Assembly (NCBI RefSeq): GCF_032268605.1
Contig: NZ_CP130318.1
Coordinates: forward strand, 2,018,001 to 2,082,000
DNA: 64,000 nucleotides
Origin: Paenibacillus aurantius
GTDB taxonomy: Bacteria; Bacillota; Bacilli; Paenibacillales; NBRC-103111
Direction of reading: 5' to 3'
Below the pieces are notes generated by a model. That model was given only the letters and a program-made list of their open reading frames with translations, was not told where the DNA came from and did not search any database. The first letter of the stretch is position 1. Each line of letters opens with the position of its first letter. Shown here one piece after another: positions 24,333 to 33,983 of this stretch. A program made the position numbers and the translations under genes.

Positions 24333-25937
24333 ATGAACATGTCAGTCAAAAAATGGACCCTGGCGGCCCTGCCCGTCTGCCTTGCCGCCGCGGTCGTGGT
24401 GTCCGGATGCTCCAAAGGCACCGATTCATCGGGCGCCGCCGGCGGTCCATCCCCGGCAGACGGCAGGCAGGAAGATAAATACGACAAGCTGCCGAAGGAC
24501 GTCAGCATCTCGATGTTTGACCGGGGACAGGTGTCGAGCGACGAAGGAACCTACGAGGAGAATCGCTGGGTCAAGTGGATCCGGGAGCAGTCCGGCATCC
24601 AATTGAAAGTCGTGCCGGTTCCGAGGAATCAGGCGCAAGACAAGCTGAACGTCCTGATTGCCTCCAACCAGGCCCCCGATCTGATTTGGGAATACGACCG
24701 CAACTATATCGGCAACCTGGTGACCCAAGGGGTTATTCAGCCCATCGACGAATATATCGACAAATACAGCACGTCCTATAAAAAATATTTGCAGGAAAAC
24801 CCAGAGTTGAAGCCGTATATTACCTTTGATGGAAAAATGTATGCGGTTACGACGAAGAGGACCATCAGCACGGTAGCCAACCATGGAATATGGATTCGTA
24901 AGGATTGGCTGGATAAGCTGGGGCTGAAGGCACCAACGACAATGGAGGAATTTATCGCGGTCGCCCAGGCGTTCAAGGACCGGGATCCGGACGGCAACGG
25001 CAAAGCGGATACCGTGCCGATTATCGGCTACACGACCGGCGATGGGTATGCGGCCATGTTCGGCGTAGACTGGGTGGATTGGTATCTGGAAGACGGGAAG
25101 ATGAAATACGGCCCGACGCTTGACCGGTACGGCGACGCCCTTGCGGCGGAGAAAACCATCTATGATCTCGGACTAGCGGACAAAGAATACTTCACGGACA
25201 AAGACAATTCCAGAGCCAAGCAGCTGTGGACGACAGGCAAGGCGGGCATCTGTTTGTGCCAATGGGGCGGGACGACTACGACGATGAACCGGGATCTGCT
25301 CGCGAACAACCCGAATGCCGAGCCGGTTCCGCTGGAGCCTGTCGCAACCAAATACGGGAAGTACGGTTTGTACCAGGAAACCCCTGCTTATATTTACGTG
25401 ACGTTTAACAAGAACATGAAAAACCCGAAAGCCGCCGTTCAATATTTGGATTGGCTGATGGACAAAGGCTGGTTTACGTTATCGAACGGCAACGAAGGGG
25501 TTCATTATAAGCTTATGAATGGCATTCCGCAGAAAACCGATGCCGATAAATTCAAGAAGGAAGTTCAGTACGCGAACGAATATGCGGTGCTGCGGCCGAT
25601 GACGGAGAAGCCGGAGGATCTGCTGATTAAAGCGGCTCAGGATCCTCTGTCCCAGAAGCTCGCCAAACTGGAATCGGATTCGCTGAAGATCGCGACCAAG
25701 AACAAGTTCAGGCGGGACATTCCCTATCAGCCTAATATTATAGAAATCAACGAGCTGAAAGCCTCCTTCCAGAAGACAATCGATGAGATCCGGGCGAAGT
25801 CGGTTACCCAAGGGAAGAACTATTCGGCCGAGAAGGCGATCGAGGATATCCGCAAGGAGTGGAAGCGTTTGGGCGGAGATAAGGCGGAGCAGCAGGCGCA
25901 GGAATGGTACGAGAAGAACAAGGCCAATTTTAAATAA
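24333..25937 (+). CDS. substrate-binding lipoprotein of LplA type
   Basis: This 534-residue protein has an AGGAGGAG ribosome site and the lipobox VSGC (C26). It shows MFDRGQVSSDEGTYEENRW, VPVPRNQAQDKLNVLIAS, the Ca-loop-like DPDGNGKAD and WTTGKAGICLCQWGG. It resembles the binding protein at 61964, which shares the EGTY-NRW and PRN-DKLNVL blocks, so the two systems are paralogues. It delivers a glycan to the permeases upstream. Confidence 0.88.
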   Translation: MNMSVKKWTLAALPVCLAAAVVVSGCSKGTDSSGAAGGPSPADGRQEDKYDKLPKDVSISMFDRGQVSSDEGTYEENRWVKWIREQSGIQLKVVPVPRNQAQDKLNVLIASNQAPDLIWEYDRNYIGNLVTQGVIQPIDEYIDKYSTSYKKYLQENPELKPYITFDGKMYAVTTKRTISTVANHGIWIRKDWLDKLGLKAPTTMEEFIAVAQAFKDRDPDGNGKADTVPIIGYTTGDGYAAMFGVDWVDWYLEDGKMKYGPTLDRYGDALAAEKTIYDLGLADKEYFTDKDNSRAKQLWTTGKAGICLCQWGGTTTTMNRDLLANNPNAEPVPLEPVATKYGKYGLYQETPAYIYVTFNKNMKNPKAAVQYLDWLMDKGWFTLSNGNEGVHYKLMNGIPQKTDADKFKKEVQYANEYAVLRPMTEKPEDLLIKAAQDPLSQKLAKLESDSLKIATKNKFRRDIPYQPNIIEINELKASFQKTIDEIRAKSVTQGKNYSAEKAIEDIRKEWKRLGGDKAEQQAQEWYEKNKANFK

Positions 25938-25962
25938 GACAGAGCGAAAGGGGGGACAGGAG

Positions 25963-28314
25963 ATGAGCATCTTTCAGTACCGGTCAACGAAGAGAACGGT
26001 TGCGGTGCTGCTTATTCTTCTGTTCCTTGTCGTTTCGGCCATTTCCTTCCTGTCCTATTGGGTGGCCACAAGCCGGTTGAAGTATGAATCGACGAATACG
26101 CATATCGCCATGCTGAGCCAGATCGATCATAAGATCGAACTGATGCTGCAGGCGATTGATAAAGAAACGATCCAGATGCTGGCGAACGAGGAGGTCAATA
26201 AATTTTTCGATCACACCATGACCGAAGCGGAGAGCAGGGACAACGCTTACCGCCTAAGCGGTTATTTCACTCGTTTCGTCAACGCCGGCGAGTATGTGTA
26301 CTCCGTGGATCTGTATTCCTACGACAGAGGCCAGCTGTTTTCCGGTGGAGCGATCAAGGAAGAGCAGACCCCGGAGGATTCGAGCTGGATCAGCCAATTT
26401 GCCAAGTACGACGGCTATTCGAATTGGCTGCCGACCCGCCGGGTTCCCTTGAGCGCCTCGAACTTTCCGATTTACCGCAATGTCGTCACGCTCGTACGAA
26501 CCTATCCGCTTATCCACTCCCCGGGCTTCCGGCGGGGAGCCGTTGCCGTAAATATTAAGGAAGAGGCCTTGTATCAGCTGCTGAGCGATGCCAAAAGCCG
26601 GATGATGGGCGACATCTTCATTCTGGGTCATAACGGAAGCTTGATGTCGGGTGCGGACAAAAGCAAGCTCGGGGAGGACATGAGCCGTGTCCCTGTCCTT
26701 TCTGAAGTTATGAAAGGCGGGGAGGAAGGGTTTTTCAAAGCATCACCGCAAGATGTGGCTAGCTCCGTCTTTTACGTGACCTCTCCCTACACGGGCTGGA
26801 AGATCGTCAATATCGTGCCGGAAATTCAACTGAACCAGCCGCTCATCAAAATCCGCAATGCCCTCATCATCATTGCCCTGCTTCTGTTCCTTACGGCGGG
26901 CGTCCTCGCGGTCCTCCTGGGGCTGTGGACGTTCCATCCGCTTAACCGTTTCCTTATGAATCTGAGCAAGAAGCTGAAAGCTCATCCGCTTTATGAAGGG
27001 GCGGACTGGGGAAAGGGGAACGAATTTGCCCGCTTCGAGAATGCCGTCCAGAACATCCTGACGGACAGCGAATCGCTCCAGGCTCAAATCAAGGAAAGCA
27101 AGCCGATTATGAAGTGGCGGCTCCTGATGGACCTTCTCACCAACTTTCCCCGGCCCTATGGGAATATCGAGAAGTACATGGATGTGGTGGGCGTGCATTT
27201 GCATTCGAAGCACTTCATCGTCATGAGCGCCGAGTACGACCGTAAAGCGGATGTAAACTCGAAACGTGACCTTCACTTGTATGCCTATGCCCTTTGCAAC
27301 GTGGCGGAAGAGCTCATCAACGCCGAAAGCAAAGGGGCCGCCATCGAATGGGAAGACGGTCAGTGCGCGATTATCCTCAGCTTCGATGATGAGGATCCCG
27401 TGAAGCATGCTCTTCGCGCCGTTGCCATTGCCGATATGCTGAAGAATTACCTGCAGGACCAGTTCAGGAGAACCATCTCCATCGGAATCGGCAGCGAGGT
27501 TCATCGGATGCAGGACATTCATTTGTCCCACAAGCAGTCCATAGAGGCTCTCAAATACAAGCTGGTGATGGGGGATAACACCATCATCGCGGCGGACGAT
27601 ATTCAGGACTACGGCTTCGGAGCCTTCCATCGGTTGTTTGCTCTGACGGAGGGTATGATCGATTCCGTCAAGGTGCTGGACGAAGAGAGAATGAGTCAGC
27701 AGCTTAAGGATTGGTTCGACAAGCTTGCCTCGTCCAAAATCCCGCCCGATACCATCAAGCAGCTGATCGTGCAGCTGCTTATGAAAGCAGCGGTGGTAGC
27801 CGGGGAAATCGGCGTGGCCCATGAGGAGCTCGTCCCGGCCGAGAGCATGTCCGAAACGCTGGAGCAGTACGAAAGCCTCGAGCAGATCCGGGAGTTTGCC
27901 GCACGCATCCTGTCGGGCTACATCGAGGGCATCCGCCTCAAGCGGAACAGCCGGGAGAAAAGCGAATCCGTCGACAAGATCATCAAGTATATCCAGTCCC
28001 ATTATAGGCACAGCGACTTGTCGCTGAATTATTTGTCGGATCATTTTCGGGTGAGCGTGTCGCACCTGAGCAAAATGTTCAAGGAGTATACGGGAAGCAA
28101 TTTTATCGACTACCTGATGGAAATCCGAATAGAAAAAGCGAAGGAGCTGCTCGCGGGCAGCCAGGAGAAAATCCGGGACATCGCCGAAGCGGTAGGCTAT
28201 ACCAATGTAAACAGCTTTACGCGCATTTTCAAAAAAATAACGGGCTTGACGCCTAGTGAATTCAGAGAACGGGAATGGGCCAAGGAGGAAGAGGAGCAAG
28301 CAGGCTCGGCCTAA
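25963..28314 (+). CDS. membrane-bound AraC-family regulator (YesN/YtdP-like)
   Basis: I choose ATG 25963 behind GGGGGACAGGAG (783 residues); the frame is open upstream inside the previous gene. TM1 (about 13-37) and TM2 (about 297-322) enclose an external Cache-like sensor domain. A cytoplasmic linker leads to two helix-turn-helix motifs (about 671-770) with LSLNYLSDHFRVSVSHLSKM and DIAEAVGYTNVNSFTRIFKK, ending PSEFRE. One chain thus senses outside and binds DNA inside. It lies between the transporter and a secreted hydrolase in one operon, so it probably switches on this operon when the glycan is present. Confidence 0.88.
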   Translation: MSIFQYRSTKRTVAVLLILLFLVVSAISFLSYWVATSRLKYESTNTHIAMLSQIDHKIELMLQAIDKETIQMLANEEVNKFFDHTMTEAESRDNAYRLSGYFTRFVNAGEYVYSVDLYSYDRGQLFSGGAIKEEQTPEDSSWISQFAKYDGYSNWLPTRRVPLSASNFPIYRNVVTLVRTYPLIHSPGFRRGAVAVNIKEEALYQLLSDAKSRMMGDIFILGHNGSLMSGADKSKLGEDMSRVPVLSEVMKGGEEGFFKASPQDVASSVFYVTSPYTGWKIVNIVPEIQLNQPLIKIRNALIIIALLLFLTAGVLAVLLGLWTFHPLNRFLMNLSKKLKAHPLYEGADWGKGNEFARFENAVQNILTDSESLQAQIKESKPIMKWRLLMDLLTNFPRPYGNIEKYMDVVGVHLHSKHFIVMSAEYDRKADVNSKRDLHLYAYALCNVAEELINAESKGAAIEWEDGQCAIILSFDDEDPVKHALRAVAIADMLKNYLQDQFRRTISIGIGSEVHRMQDIHLSHKQSIEALKYKLVMGDNTIIAADDIQDYGFGAFHRLFALTEGMIDSVKVLDEERMSQQLKDWFDKLASSKIPPDTIKQLIVQLLMKAAVVAGEIGVAHEELVPAESMSETLEQYESLEQIREFAARILSGYIEGIRLKRNSREKSESVDKIIKYIQSHYRHSDLSLNYLSDHFRVSVSHLSKMFKEYTGSNFIDYLMEIRIEKAKELLAGSQEKIRDIAEAVGYTNVNSFTRIFKKITGLTPSEFREREWAKEEEEQAGSA

Positions 28315-28336
28315 GCCGGAAAATAGGGAGGATCCC

Positions 28337-31300
28337 ATGTTATCTGCCAAAAGCATCATCCGTCTCTTGATTGTGCTGTGTATCTTCATGCCGCTGCTTT
28401 CGCCAATAGCCGGCAGAGCGAATGCTGCAAGTGATGGGCTTATCGATGAATTGAATGATTATACTAAAATGTTCAGCCATTCCGCCAACGTTGTCTTCGA
28501 TACCTCGAACCCGCAATATTTGGGAGGGGATACGAAGCGGGTCACCCGGAACAGTACGGCGGACGGCACGTTCGTGTATAAAACGTCCTATGACATGGAA
28601 TCGTTCACGGTTCCCGCCTATTACTGGACGGGAACGCCTCTGGTCGATTTGAAGTTCTTCACCTCGGCCGACGGCACGGACTATGTGCCGGTTGTGCCGG
28701 ATGTGTATATGTCCGGGCCGGCCGCTTCCAGCTGGCAAATGTATGCCTATGAAGCCTTTGGCCTGCCGGCCGGCACTCGGTATTTAAAGATTGTCATCAG
28801 CGGCAATGACAAGTTCTGGACCCCTCAAGTGTCCCGGGTCATCCTGAACCTAAACACCGGTTCCCCTATGCCGAATATTCCGTCCGGTACGGCGTTGGAG
28901 GGGGCGGCGGAGATAACCCTTACAAGCGCAACCCCCGGTGCCCAAATCTTTTACAAGAAATCGGGAGAGACGGCGTATCAGCTCTACCAAGGGCCTATCC
29001 CCGTATCGACCCAAACCTCCTTCGATACTTATGCGCAGAAAGACGGCTTGACTCCCAGCGAGGTGAAAACGCTTCAGTATTACTCCAAGTCCGATTGGGC
29101 TATGGACCGCTACGGTCAAGCAGTAAAGGCCAGCTTCCCGGAAAAGGTGACCGAGGATGCCCAGCTTCGTCAAGATGTGGCGGAGGACCAGCAATATTAC
29201 GACAGCCTGGCGGTTCCTTCCGGACGTGACCGGTTCGGGGGATTGGCCGACAGCGAGGAGCCGTATGGGCTTTCGGCCACCGGTTATTTCAGCATTCAGC
29301 AAGCCGACGGGCGTACGGTGATGGTAACCCCTAACGGGAATGTGTTCTTCAGTCTCGGCGTCAATGTCATCTCGTCCAATGAAACGTACACGCAGACTGC
29401 CGGAAGGGAAAAAAGCTTCGAGTGGATTCCCGGGAAAACCGGAGAATTCGCTACGGCCTTTCGCGGGGGCAGCTCGGATCTTTCCTACTATATCGCGAAC
29501 CGGATCCGTAAATTCGGGGTTCCGTTTGAAGAAGAGTCCTTTGTCCGGGAAGGCATGAACCGCATTCAAAAATGGGGCTTCAACACCGTAGGAGCCTGGT
29601 CCGGAAATTACGCCACGGCTTCCGGCGTTCCGCATGTGAAAATGCTGCCGACGGCGAACATGGCCTGGGCACAAGTAAGCGGGCTGCATTACTTGGATAT
29701 TTTCGCCGATAACGCTGAGCAGAACATCGATTCGGTTCTGGCCCAGAGCCTGCCCGCCTACCGGGAGGACCCGGCTCTTATCGGATATTTTATGGAAAAT
29801 GAGATTCACTTCCATAAAATTTCCTCGGTCATTCCCCAGGCGAAAGCGAGTCAGGTGGCGTCCAAGCGCAAGCTGGTCGACCTGCTCGAGAGCTGGTACA
29901 ACGGCGATATCGCGGCGTTCAATACCGCCTGGAACACTTCGTTTACCGGCTTTAACGAGCTGGATGAGGCGGCGTTAACCGTGAAGACGGAGCCGGCGCA
30001 GGAAGACATGTATAAGTTTATAAAGGTGTACGCTGATACGCTATACGGGACCATCGCCAAAGTCTTCCGCAAGTATGACCCGAATCACCTGCTGCTTGGC
30101 GACCGCTGGCTGAATCAAACGGCCCAGAATGCCAGACTGCGCGACATTCTCGCCGAGGCTTCCGGGAATTCTTTTGACGTGATCAGCTACAATTACTACG
30201 CGAAGGATGCCAGTATCAGCCAACTGAAGGCGATTCACGACAAATCGGGCGGCAAGCCGATCATGATCACGGAATTTAACTTCGGCACGGCGGAGCAGGG
30301 CTTGAATTCCGGCGTGATCCCTGTAGATACGCAGGAAGAGAGGCAGCTCCGCTACCGGAATTACGTCGAGCTGACGGCATCACTTGGTTACGTCGTCGGC
30401 ACACACTGGTTTAATTATCTCGACCAGCCCGCCACCGGCCGCTGGTGGGAAGGCTACACCGGGGAGAGATACAACACCGGTCTGGTCAACGTGGCGGACC
30501 GTCCTTACAAGGGTTTCCTACAAGGGGTGAAACAGAGCAACGACGATATCTACAGCGTTGTGCTCGGACAGCGGGAACCGTTCCGGTATGATTTCGGCGA
30601 GATCGACCGTCCGGCCAACCGTACCTTGGAGATTGGCCGCGCCTCCACTCCTATGCAGATCGACGGAATCCGGGACGACGGATATGATTCCGCCCGCCAG
30701 GTGATCCTGAAGTCGGGAGACCGCATTGTCGGAACCGGCGGCTCCGGAATGAAGGCGGCCTATGACTGGGCATGGGATTCGGAGCATCTGTACCTCTACG
30801 CAGATATCACGGACCCTACCCCGATGATGAATCCTTACCGCGACGGGAACCTATGGAAGGGCGACGGGGTCGAGCTGTTTGTAGGCCCGGAGCAGACGGA
30901 CGTCCGGCAGGGGCTGCTCGTATCCGACCGTCAGCTGATCTTGAGCGCCGGCTTAAAGGATAACGGTGAGCCTTACTGGAGATGGTTCAACACGGGAGAG
31001 CAGCCGCTTATCAACATGATGGTCCGGCGGCATGCTTCCGGGGATGGGTATGCATTGGAAGCTGCCATTCCCTGGAATCATCTGAACGTAACTCCGGCGG
31101 TGGGGCAGACTATGCGGTTCGACTTCGGCTTTGACGACAGTGAGGACGGGGTCCGCCGGCTGCGGCAGTGGCTGTGGAACGGACTGGACGGAAATGCCAG
31201 CAACCGGGGGAACTGGGGGATGGCCACGCTGGGAGGAGCCGCCGATACATCACCGCCGGAGATCGTCGTGACAGGAGCGGAAGACGGACAAAGCTATGAC

Positions 31301-32491
31301 AAGGAGACCACGCCGGTCATTTCGGTAGAAGATGCCGGGAGCGGGGTTAAAGAAACGGTCGTGCAAGTAGACGGTCTCCCTTGGACCGCCGGATTGCCGA
31401 TCACGGCCAAGGGACCTCATGTCTTGCTGGTGACGGCAGCGGACAACGCCGGGAACACCACCGCTTACACGAGCCGCTTCACCATTTATGGCACCACAAG
31501 CTTGACTGCCGGCCGGGCGGAAGGAGAATACAGCGACATCGTTTCTTTGGAGGCTTGGCTGAAAGAGGAAGGGGGGGCGGCGATCTCCGGGGCGGAGGTC
31601 CATTTCATGGCGGGCGAAACGCCCGTAGGCACGGCCATGACGGATGCGGACGGTCATGCCGCGCTGGCTTATCCGATCGGCCTTGGGGTAACGGGCGAGA
31701 CGGCTAGCACCACTTATCCGGTCACCGCTTCGGTTTATCAGAACGACACCCATTATTATCGCGGCAGCGTTGCATCCGGCAGCCTGACCGTTGCCCGGGA
31801 GAAAGCCTCCCTCCTCTATACCGGACCGGATTCGGTAAGGAATGACGGGGATCAGATCCTCTCGTTGCAGGTAGTCCAAGAGCAGGACGGAAGCGCAGGT
31901 TCTCTAGCCGGACTACCGGTTCAGTTTACGATTTCGGCCATCCGTCCCGACGGGACCCTGTCGGAGATCGATTCGTCAGTTACGGAGCAGGTCTACCGGA
32001 CGGACAGCGAAGGGAAAGTTAAGGCTCCCGTTAAACTGCCTAGCGGACTCTATCAGGTGGAAGCCCAGCTTCTGCCCAATCCATACTACGAATCGGTTCA
32101 AACGGTCTCTGAGCTGGCCGTGTTCGATCCTGCCATAAGCCCGCTTCAAGCTTCCGGCTTCATCGAGCTGGAGGGCGGCAGCTTCTTCGGGGAAAAAGCC
32201 AAGAAGCTCCATCTCAACCTTGAGCCGGGGATGGCGAAGCTTCATGCGGAGCCGCAAGGGAAGGAGTTCATCGTCGAAACCGTCAACTGGTTCCTGGTCT
32301 CCGGGAATTCCATGTATTGGCAGGGGGAAGCAACTAGGGACGGAGCCCGGTATGTCATTCGCCTCATGTTCCAGAATGACGGGGACGGGAAAGGGCCTTA
32401 CAAGACGCTTTCGCTTATCCTATGGGAGGAGAATGCCACGGAACCTGTTTATCAGGTGTACGGCGCCGGCTTCCAAGGAGAAGCAGGATAA
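28337..32491 (+). CDS. secreted multidomain glycoside hydrolase, agarase-like (clan GH-A)
   Basis: I choose ATG 28337 behind GGGAGGATCCC (1384 residues). Signal peptide 1-35 (GRANA). Residues about 40-175 form a beta-rich binding domain; 180-250 a short Ig/chitobiase-like domain (ATPGAQIFYKKSG). The catalytic part is about 255-760 with IQKWGFNTVGAWSG, MENEIHF (E489, likely acid/base) and ITEFNFG (E646, likely nucleophile). A CBM9-like domain follows (about 773-965; MQIDGIRDDGYDSA, VELFVGPEQTD), then Ig-like domains (PPEIVVTGAEDG, SGVKETVVQVDG). Sequence around the catalytic residues recalls beta-agarases. Its substrate is probably a plant or algal galactan but is unproven. No cell-wall anchor is seen. 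Confidence 0.78.
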   Translation: MLSAKSIIRLLIVLCIFMPLLSPIAGRANAASDGLIDELNDYTKMFSHSANVVFDTSNPQYLGGDTKRVTRNSTADGTFVYKTSYDMESFTVPAYYWTGTPLVDLKFFTSADGTDYVPVVPDVYMSGPAASSWQMYAYEAFGLPAGTRYLKIVISGNDKFWTPQVSRVILNLNTGSPMPNIPSGTALEGAAEITLTSATPGAQIFYKKSGETAYQLYQGPIPVSTQTSFDTYAQKDGLTPSEVKTLQYYSKSDWAMDRYGQAVKASFPEKVTEDAQLRQDVAEDQQYYDSLAVPSGRDRFGGLADSEEPYGLSATGYFSIQQADGRTVMVTPNGNVFFSLGVNVISSNETYTQTAGREKSFEWIPGKTGEFATAFRGGSSDLSYYIANRIRKFGVPFEEESFVREGMNRIQKWGFNTVGAWSGNYATASGVPHVKMLPTANMAWAQVSGLHYLDIFADNAEQNIDSVLAQSLPAYREDPALIGYFMENEIHFHKISSVIPQAKASQVASKRKLVDLLESWYNGDIAAFNTAWNTSFTGFNELDEAALTVKTEPAQEDMYKFIKVYADTLYGTIAKVFRKYDPNHLLLGDRWLNQTAQNARLRDILAEASGNSFDVISYNYYAKDASISQLKAIHDKSGGKPIMITEFNFGTAEQGLNSGVIPVDTQEERQLRYRNYVELTASLGYVVGTHWFNYLDQPATGRWWEGYTGERYNTGLVNVADRPYKGFLQGVKQSNDDIYSVVLGQREPFRYDFGEIDRPANRTLEIGRASTPMQIDGIRDDGYDSARQVILKSGDRIVGTGGSGMKAAYDWAWDSEHLYLYADITDPTPMMNPYRDGNLWKGDGVELFVGPEQTDVRQGLLVSDRQLILSAGLKDNGEPYWRWFNTGEQPLINMMVRRHASGDGYALEAAIPWNHLNVTPAVGQTMRFDFGFDDSEDGVRRLRQWLWNGLDGNASNRGNWGMATLGGAADTSPPEIVVTGAEDGQSYDKETTPVISVEDAGSGVKETVVQVDGLPWTAGLPITAKGPHVLLVTAADNAGNTTAYTSRFTIYGTTSLTAGRAEGEYSDIVSLEAWLKEEGGAAISGAEVHFMAGETPVGTAMTDADGHAALAYPIGLGVTGETASTTYPVTASVYQNDTHYYRGSVASGSLTVAREKASLLYTGPDSVRNDGDQILSLQVVQEQDGSAGSLAGLPVQFTISAIRPDGTLSEIDSSVTEQVYRTDSEGKVKAPVKLPSGLYQVEAQLLPNPYYESVQTVSELAVFDPAISPLQASGFIELEGGSFFGEKAKKLHLNLEPGMAKLHAEPQGKEFIVETVNWFLVSGNSMYWQGEATRDGARYVIRLMFQNDGDGKGPYKTLSLILWEENATEPVYQVYGAGFQGEAG

Positions 32492-32600
32492 AGAGGCAAG
32501 ACGCTTCCCCGGGTCGATTAGTCCCCGTTAAAGCGGGGGCTCTCGATGTCCCGCAGGGATGAGGTGGAGGAGCTGCCTTTATAGGCAGAGTGCTGAACGT

Positions 32601-32631
32601 ACCCGCAAGCCTTAACGGCTGCGGGTCTTTT
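32601..32631 (+). terminator. intrinsic terminator of the hydrolase operon
   Basis: ACCCGCAAGCC-TTAAC-GGCTGCGGGT with one bulged A, then CTTTTG. Confidence 0.75.
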
Positions 32632-32890
32632 GTATCCGGAATGGAGCTCATTCCGAGCACATGCGAAGCTGGCCTCCAGCGGTTTACATTCGAGCAGGGA
32701 CAAACGTAACGCGGTAACCCCCTTTTAATCCGGCGCCGGCTTGCAAGGCTCCGGGACGGCTCGTCTAAGTCATGCCTGGCCATCATGCTCAGACCTTCCG
32801 TCACCCGGAGTTCCGGAAGTGTAATGCGGCAGACTGGCTCTGCGCCTCGAGCGGAAGATCCTGATCCCACCTGTAGCACGGCCTCCCATA

Positions 32891-32933
32891 AACGAAAAGA
32901 GATGGAGCCGGTAGAGGCCCATCTCTTTTCGTT
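32891..32933 (-). terminator. long hairpin, probable terminator of the IclR gene
   Basis: AACGAAAAGAGATGG and CCATCTCTTTTCGTT form a perfect 15-bp stem with a 13-base loop, about 48 bp past the stop of the minus-strand IclR gene. Confidence 0.65.
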
Positions 32934-32980
32934 AGCGTCCCTTCGACAAACGGTCGAAGGGAATGTTACGAACGGCAATC

Positions 32981-33751
32981 TTAGTATTGACGGTAGACCT
33001 TATAGCTCAGCTCCTCGCAGGAGCGGCGGATCCAGTTATGGACGTTGTCCCACACTTCATCGGTTATGCGTACGACGGGGATGGAGATGCTGACGGAAGC
33101 CGCTGCCCGGCCGTCCGCATCCCGTACGGCACCGGCGACACAGTGGACGCCGTCGACGGTCTCGCCCATGTTGTAACCAAATTCCTGCTCCCTAACCTTC
33201 TCCAATTCTTTAAGCAGATCCGAGTAGGTGGGGATGGTATTGTTCGTCACCTTCTCAAGCTGTTCAGACGGGTAGATGGCGCGGAGCTCATCGGGAGTCA
33301 GATCCGCGAGCAGGATTTTGCCGGAGGCTGTCGCATGCAGGGGCAGGGTTCCTCCAAGGTTAGGATTGAACCGAAGGGCATGCGTGCTCACTTTCTCTCC
33401 AATATAAAGCAGCTGATCCTCCGTCCGGATAGCCAGGCATACCGTTTCGTTCAAATCGTCTATTATTCTCTCGGCGATCTGGTTGAATTCACCGGTCAGG
33501 CTCGTGTTGCGCATGTAGCCGGAGCGGATGGTAAACAGCTTGAACCCGATGCGGAACTGCTTGCCCGACCGGTCGGTTTCCAAATACCCCCGATTCAACA
33601 TGTTTTGCAGAATCAGGTACGTGCTGCTTGGAGGCATATTCAGGCTTTTGGCGATTTCGGTCAGGCTGTAGGATTCCTTCTCGCCGGTGAAAAGCTCGAA
33701 GATATCCAATACCCGATCCGCGGATTTGACTTTGGGGGGGTGCTGGGTCAT
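32981..33751 (-). CDS. IclR-family transcriptional regulator
   Basis: This 256-residue protein has an N-terminal winged helix (about 8-72: RVLDIFELFTGEKESYSLTEIAKSLNMPPSSTYLIL-type pattern) and a GAF-like effector domain (about 85-250) with LPLHATASGKILLA and GYNMGETVDGVHCVAGAVRD, typical of IclR proteins that bind sugar acids or aromatic acids (KdgR relatives). GGAGGACGATC precedes the ATG. A perfect palindrome at its own start site suggests autoregulation. The effector is unknown; 2-keto-3-deoxygluconate would fit a pectin user. Confidence 0.9.
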   Translation of the reverse strand: MTQHPPKVKSADRVLDIFELFTGEKESYSLTEIAKSLNMPPSSTYLILQNMLNRGYLETDRSGKQFRIGFKLFTIRSGYMRNTSLTGEFNQIAERIIDDLNETVCLAIRTEDQLLYIGEKVSTHALRFNPNLGGTLPLHATASGKILLADLTPDELRAIYPSEQLEKVTNNTIPTYSDLLKELEKVREQEFGYNMGETVDGVHCVAGAVRDADGRAAASVSISIPVVRITDEVWDNVHNWIRRSCEELSYKVYRQY

Positions 33752-33775
33752 GATCGTCCTCCTTTCGAGGAAAAA

Positions 33776-33830
33776 GTTTCACAAATATGAAACCTAGCAT
33801 GATTTTAGCTTATTTCATCGAAAATGTCGA
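33776..33830 (-). promoter_or_regulatory. IclR-gene promoter with palindromic operator
   Basis: On the minus strand TCGACA (33830-33825), 17 bp, then TAAAAT (33807-33802). The palindrome GTTTCA-CAAATA-TGAAAC (33776-33793) covers the predicted start site and early leader, a good position for autorepression. Confidence 0.6.
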
Positions 33831-33881
33831 TAGGTGAAAAGGGCCGCGTCGTCCCTTCGTTTAAGCGGCGCCCGGCATGCC

Positions 33882-33926
33882 AAAACGGCCACAGGAGATC
33901 CTGTCAGGATCTCCTGTGGCCGTTTT
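33882..33926. terminator. bidirectional terminator-like perfect hairpin
   Basis: Two 22-bp arms (AAAACGGCCACAGGAGATCC and its complement, plus two bases) are perfectly complementary around one base, with A-tract and T-tract at the ends. It lies downstream of the GntR-fusion gene and upstream of the IclR gene promoter on the minus strand. Confidence 0.8.
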
Positions 33927-33934
33927 AGTTGCTC

Positions 33935-33983
33935 GTGCCTTATCCGTTCCGTTACGCCAACAAAGTTGCCGGGTAAGGCACTA
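33935..33983 (-). repeat. dispersed hairpin repeat, copy 2
   Basis: On the minus strand, starting at the stop codon of the GntR-fusion gene, CTAGTGCCTTACCCGG and AACTTTGTTG repeat copy 1 at 3110. The ends GTGCCTTATCCG and GGGTAAGGCAC are nearly complementary, so it folds into a stem with a large loop. Confidence 0.5.

Larger units (their letters stand above)
32492..32980. other. 489-bp gap with hairpins, no gene
   Basis: After the hydrolase stop come a C/G-rich hairpin (AGTCCCC-GGGGGCT, 32518-32540), CTGCC-GGCAG (near 32571-32586), the terminator at 32601 and the long hairpin at 32891. The open minus-strand frame of 187 codons here has no family match or ribosome site and is rejected. Confidence 0.6.

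Noticed and set aside
26743-28389. 548-codon open frame on the minus strand
   Set aside because: Antisense to the membrane AraC gene, no ribosome site, no recognisable domain; GC-rich shadow frame.
32415-32978. 187-codon open frame on the minus strand in an intergenic gap
   Set aside because: No ribosome site, no motif, overlaps terminator hairpins.
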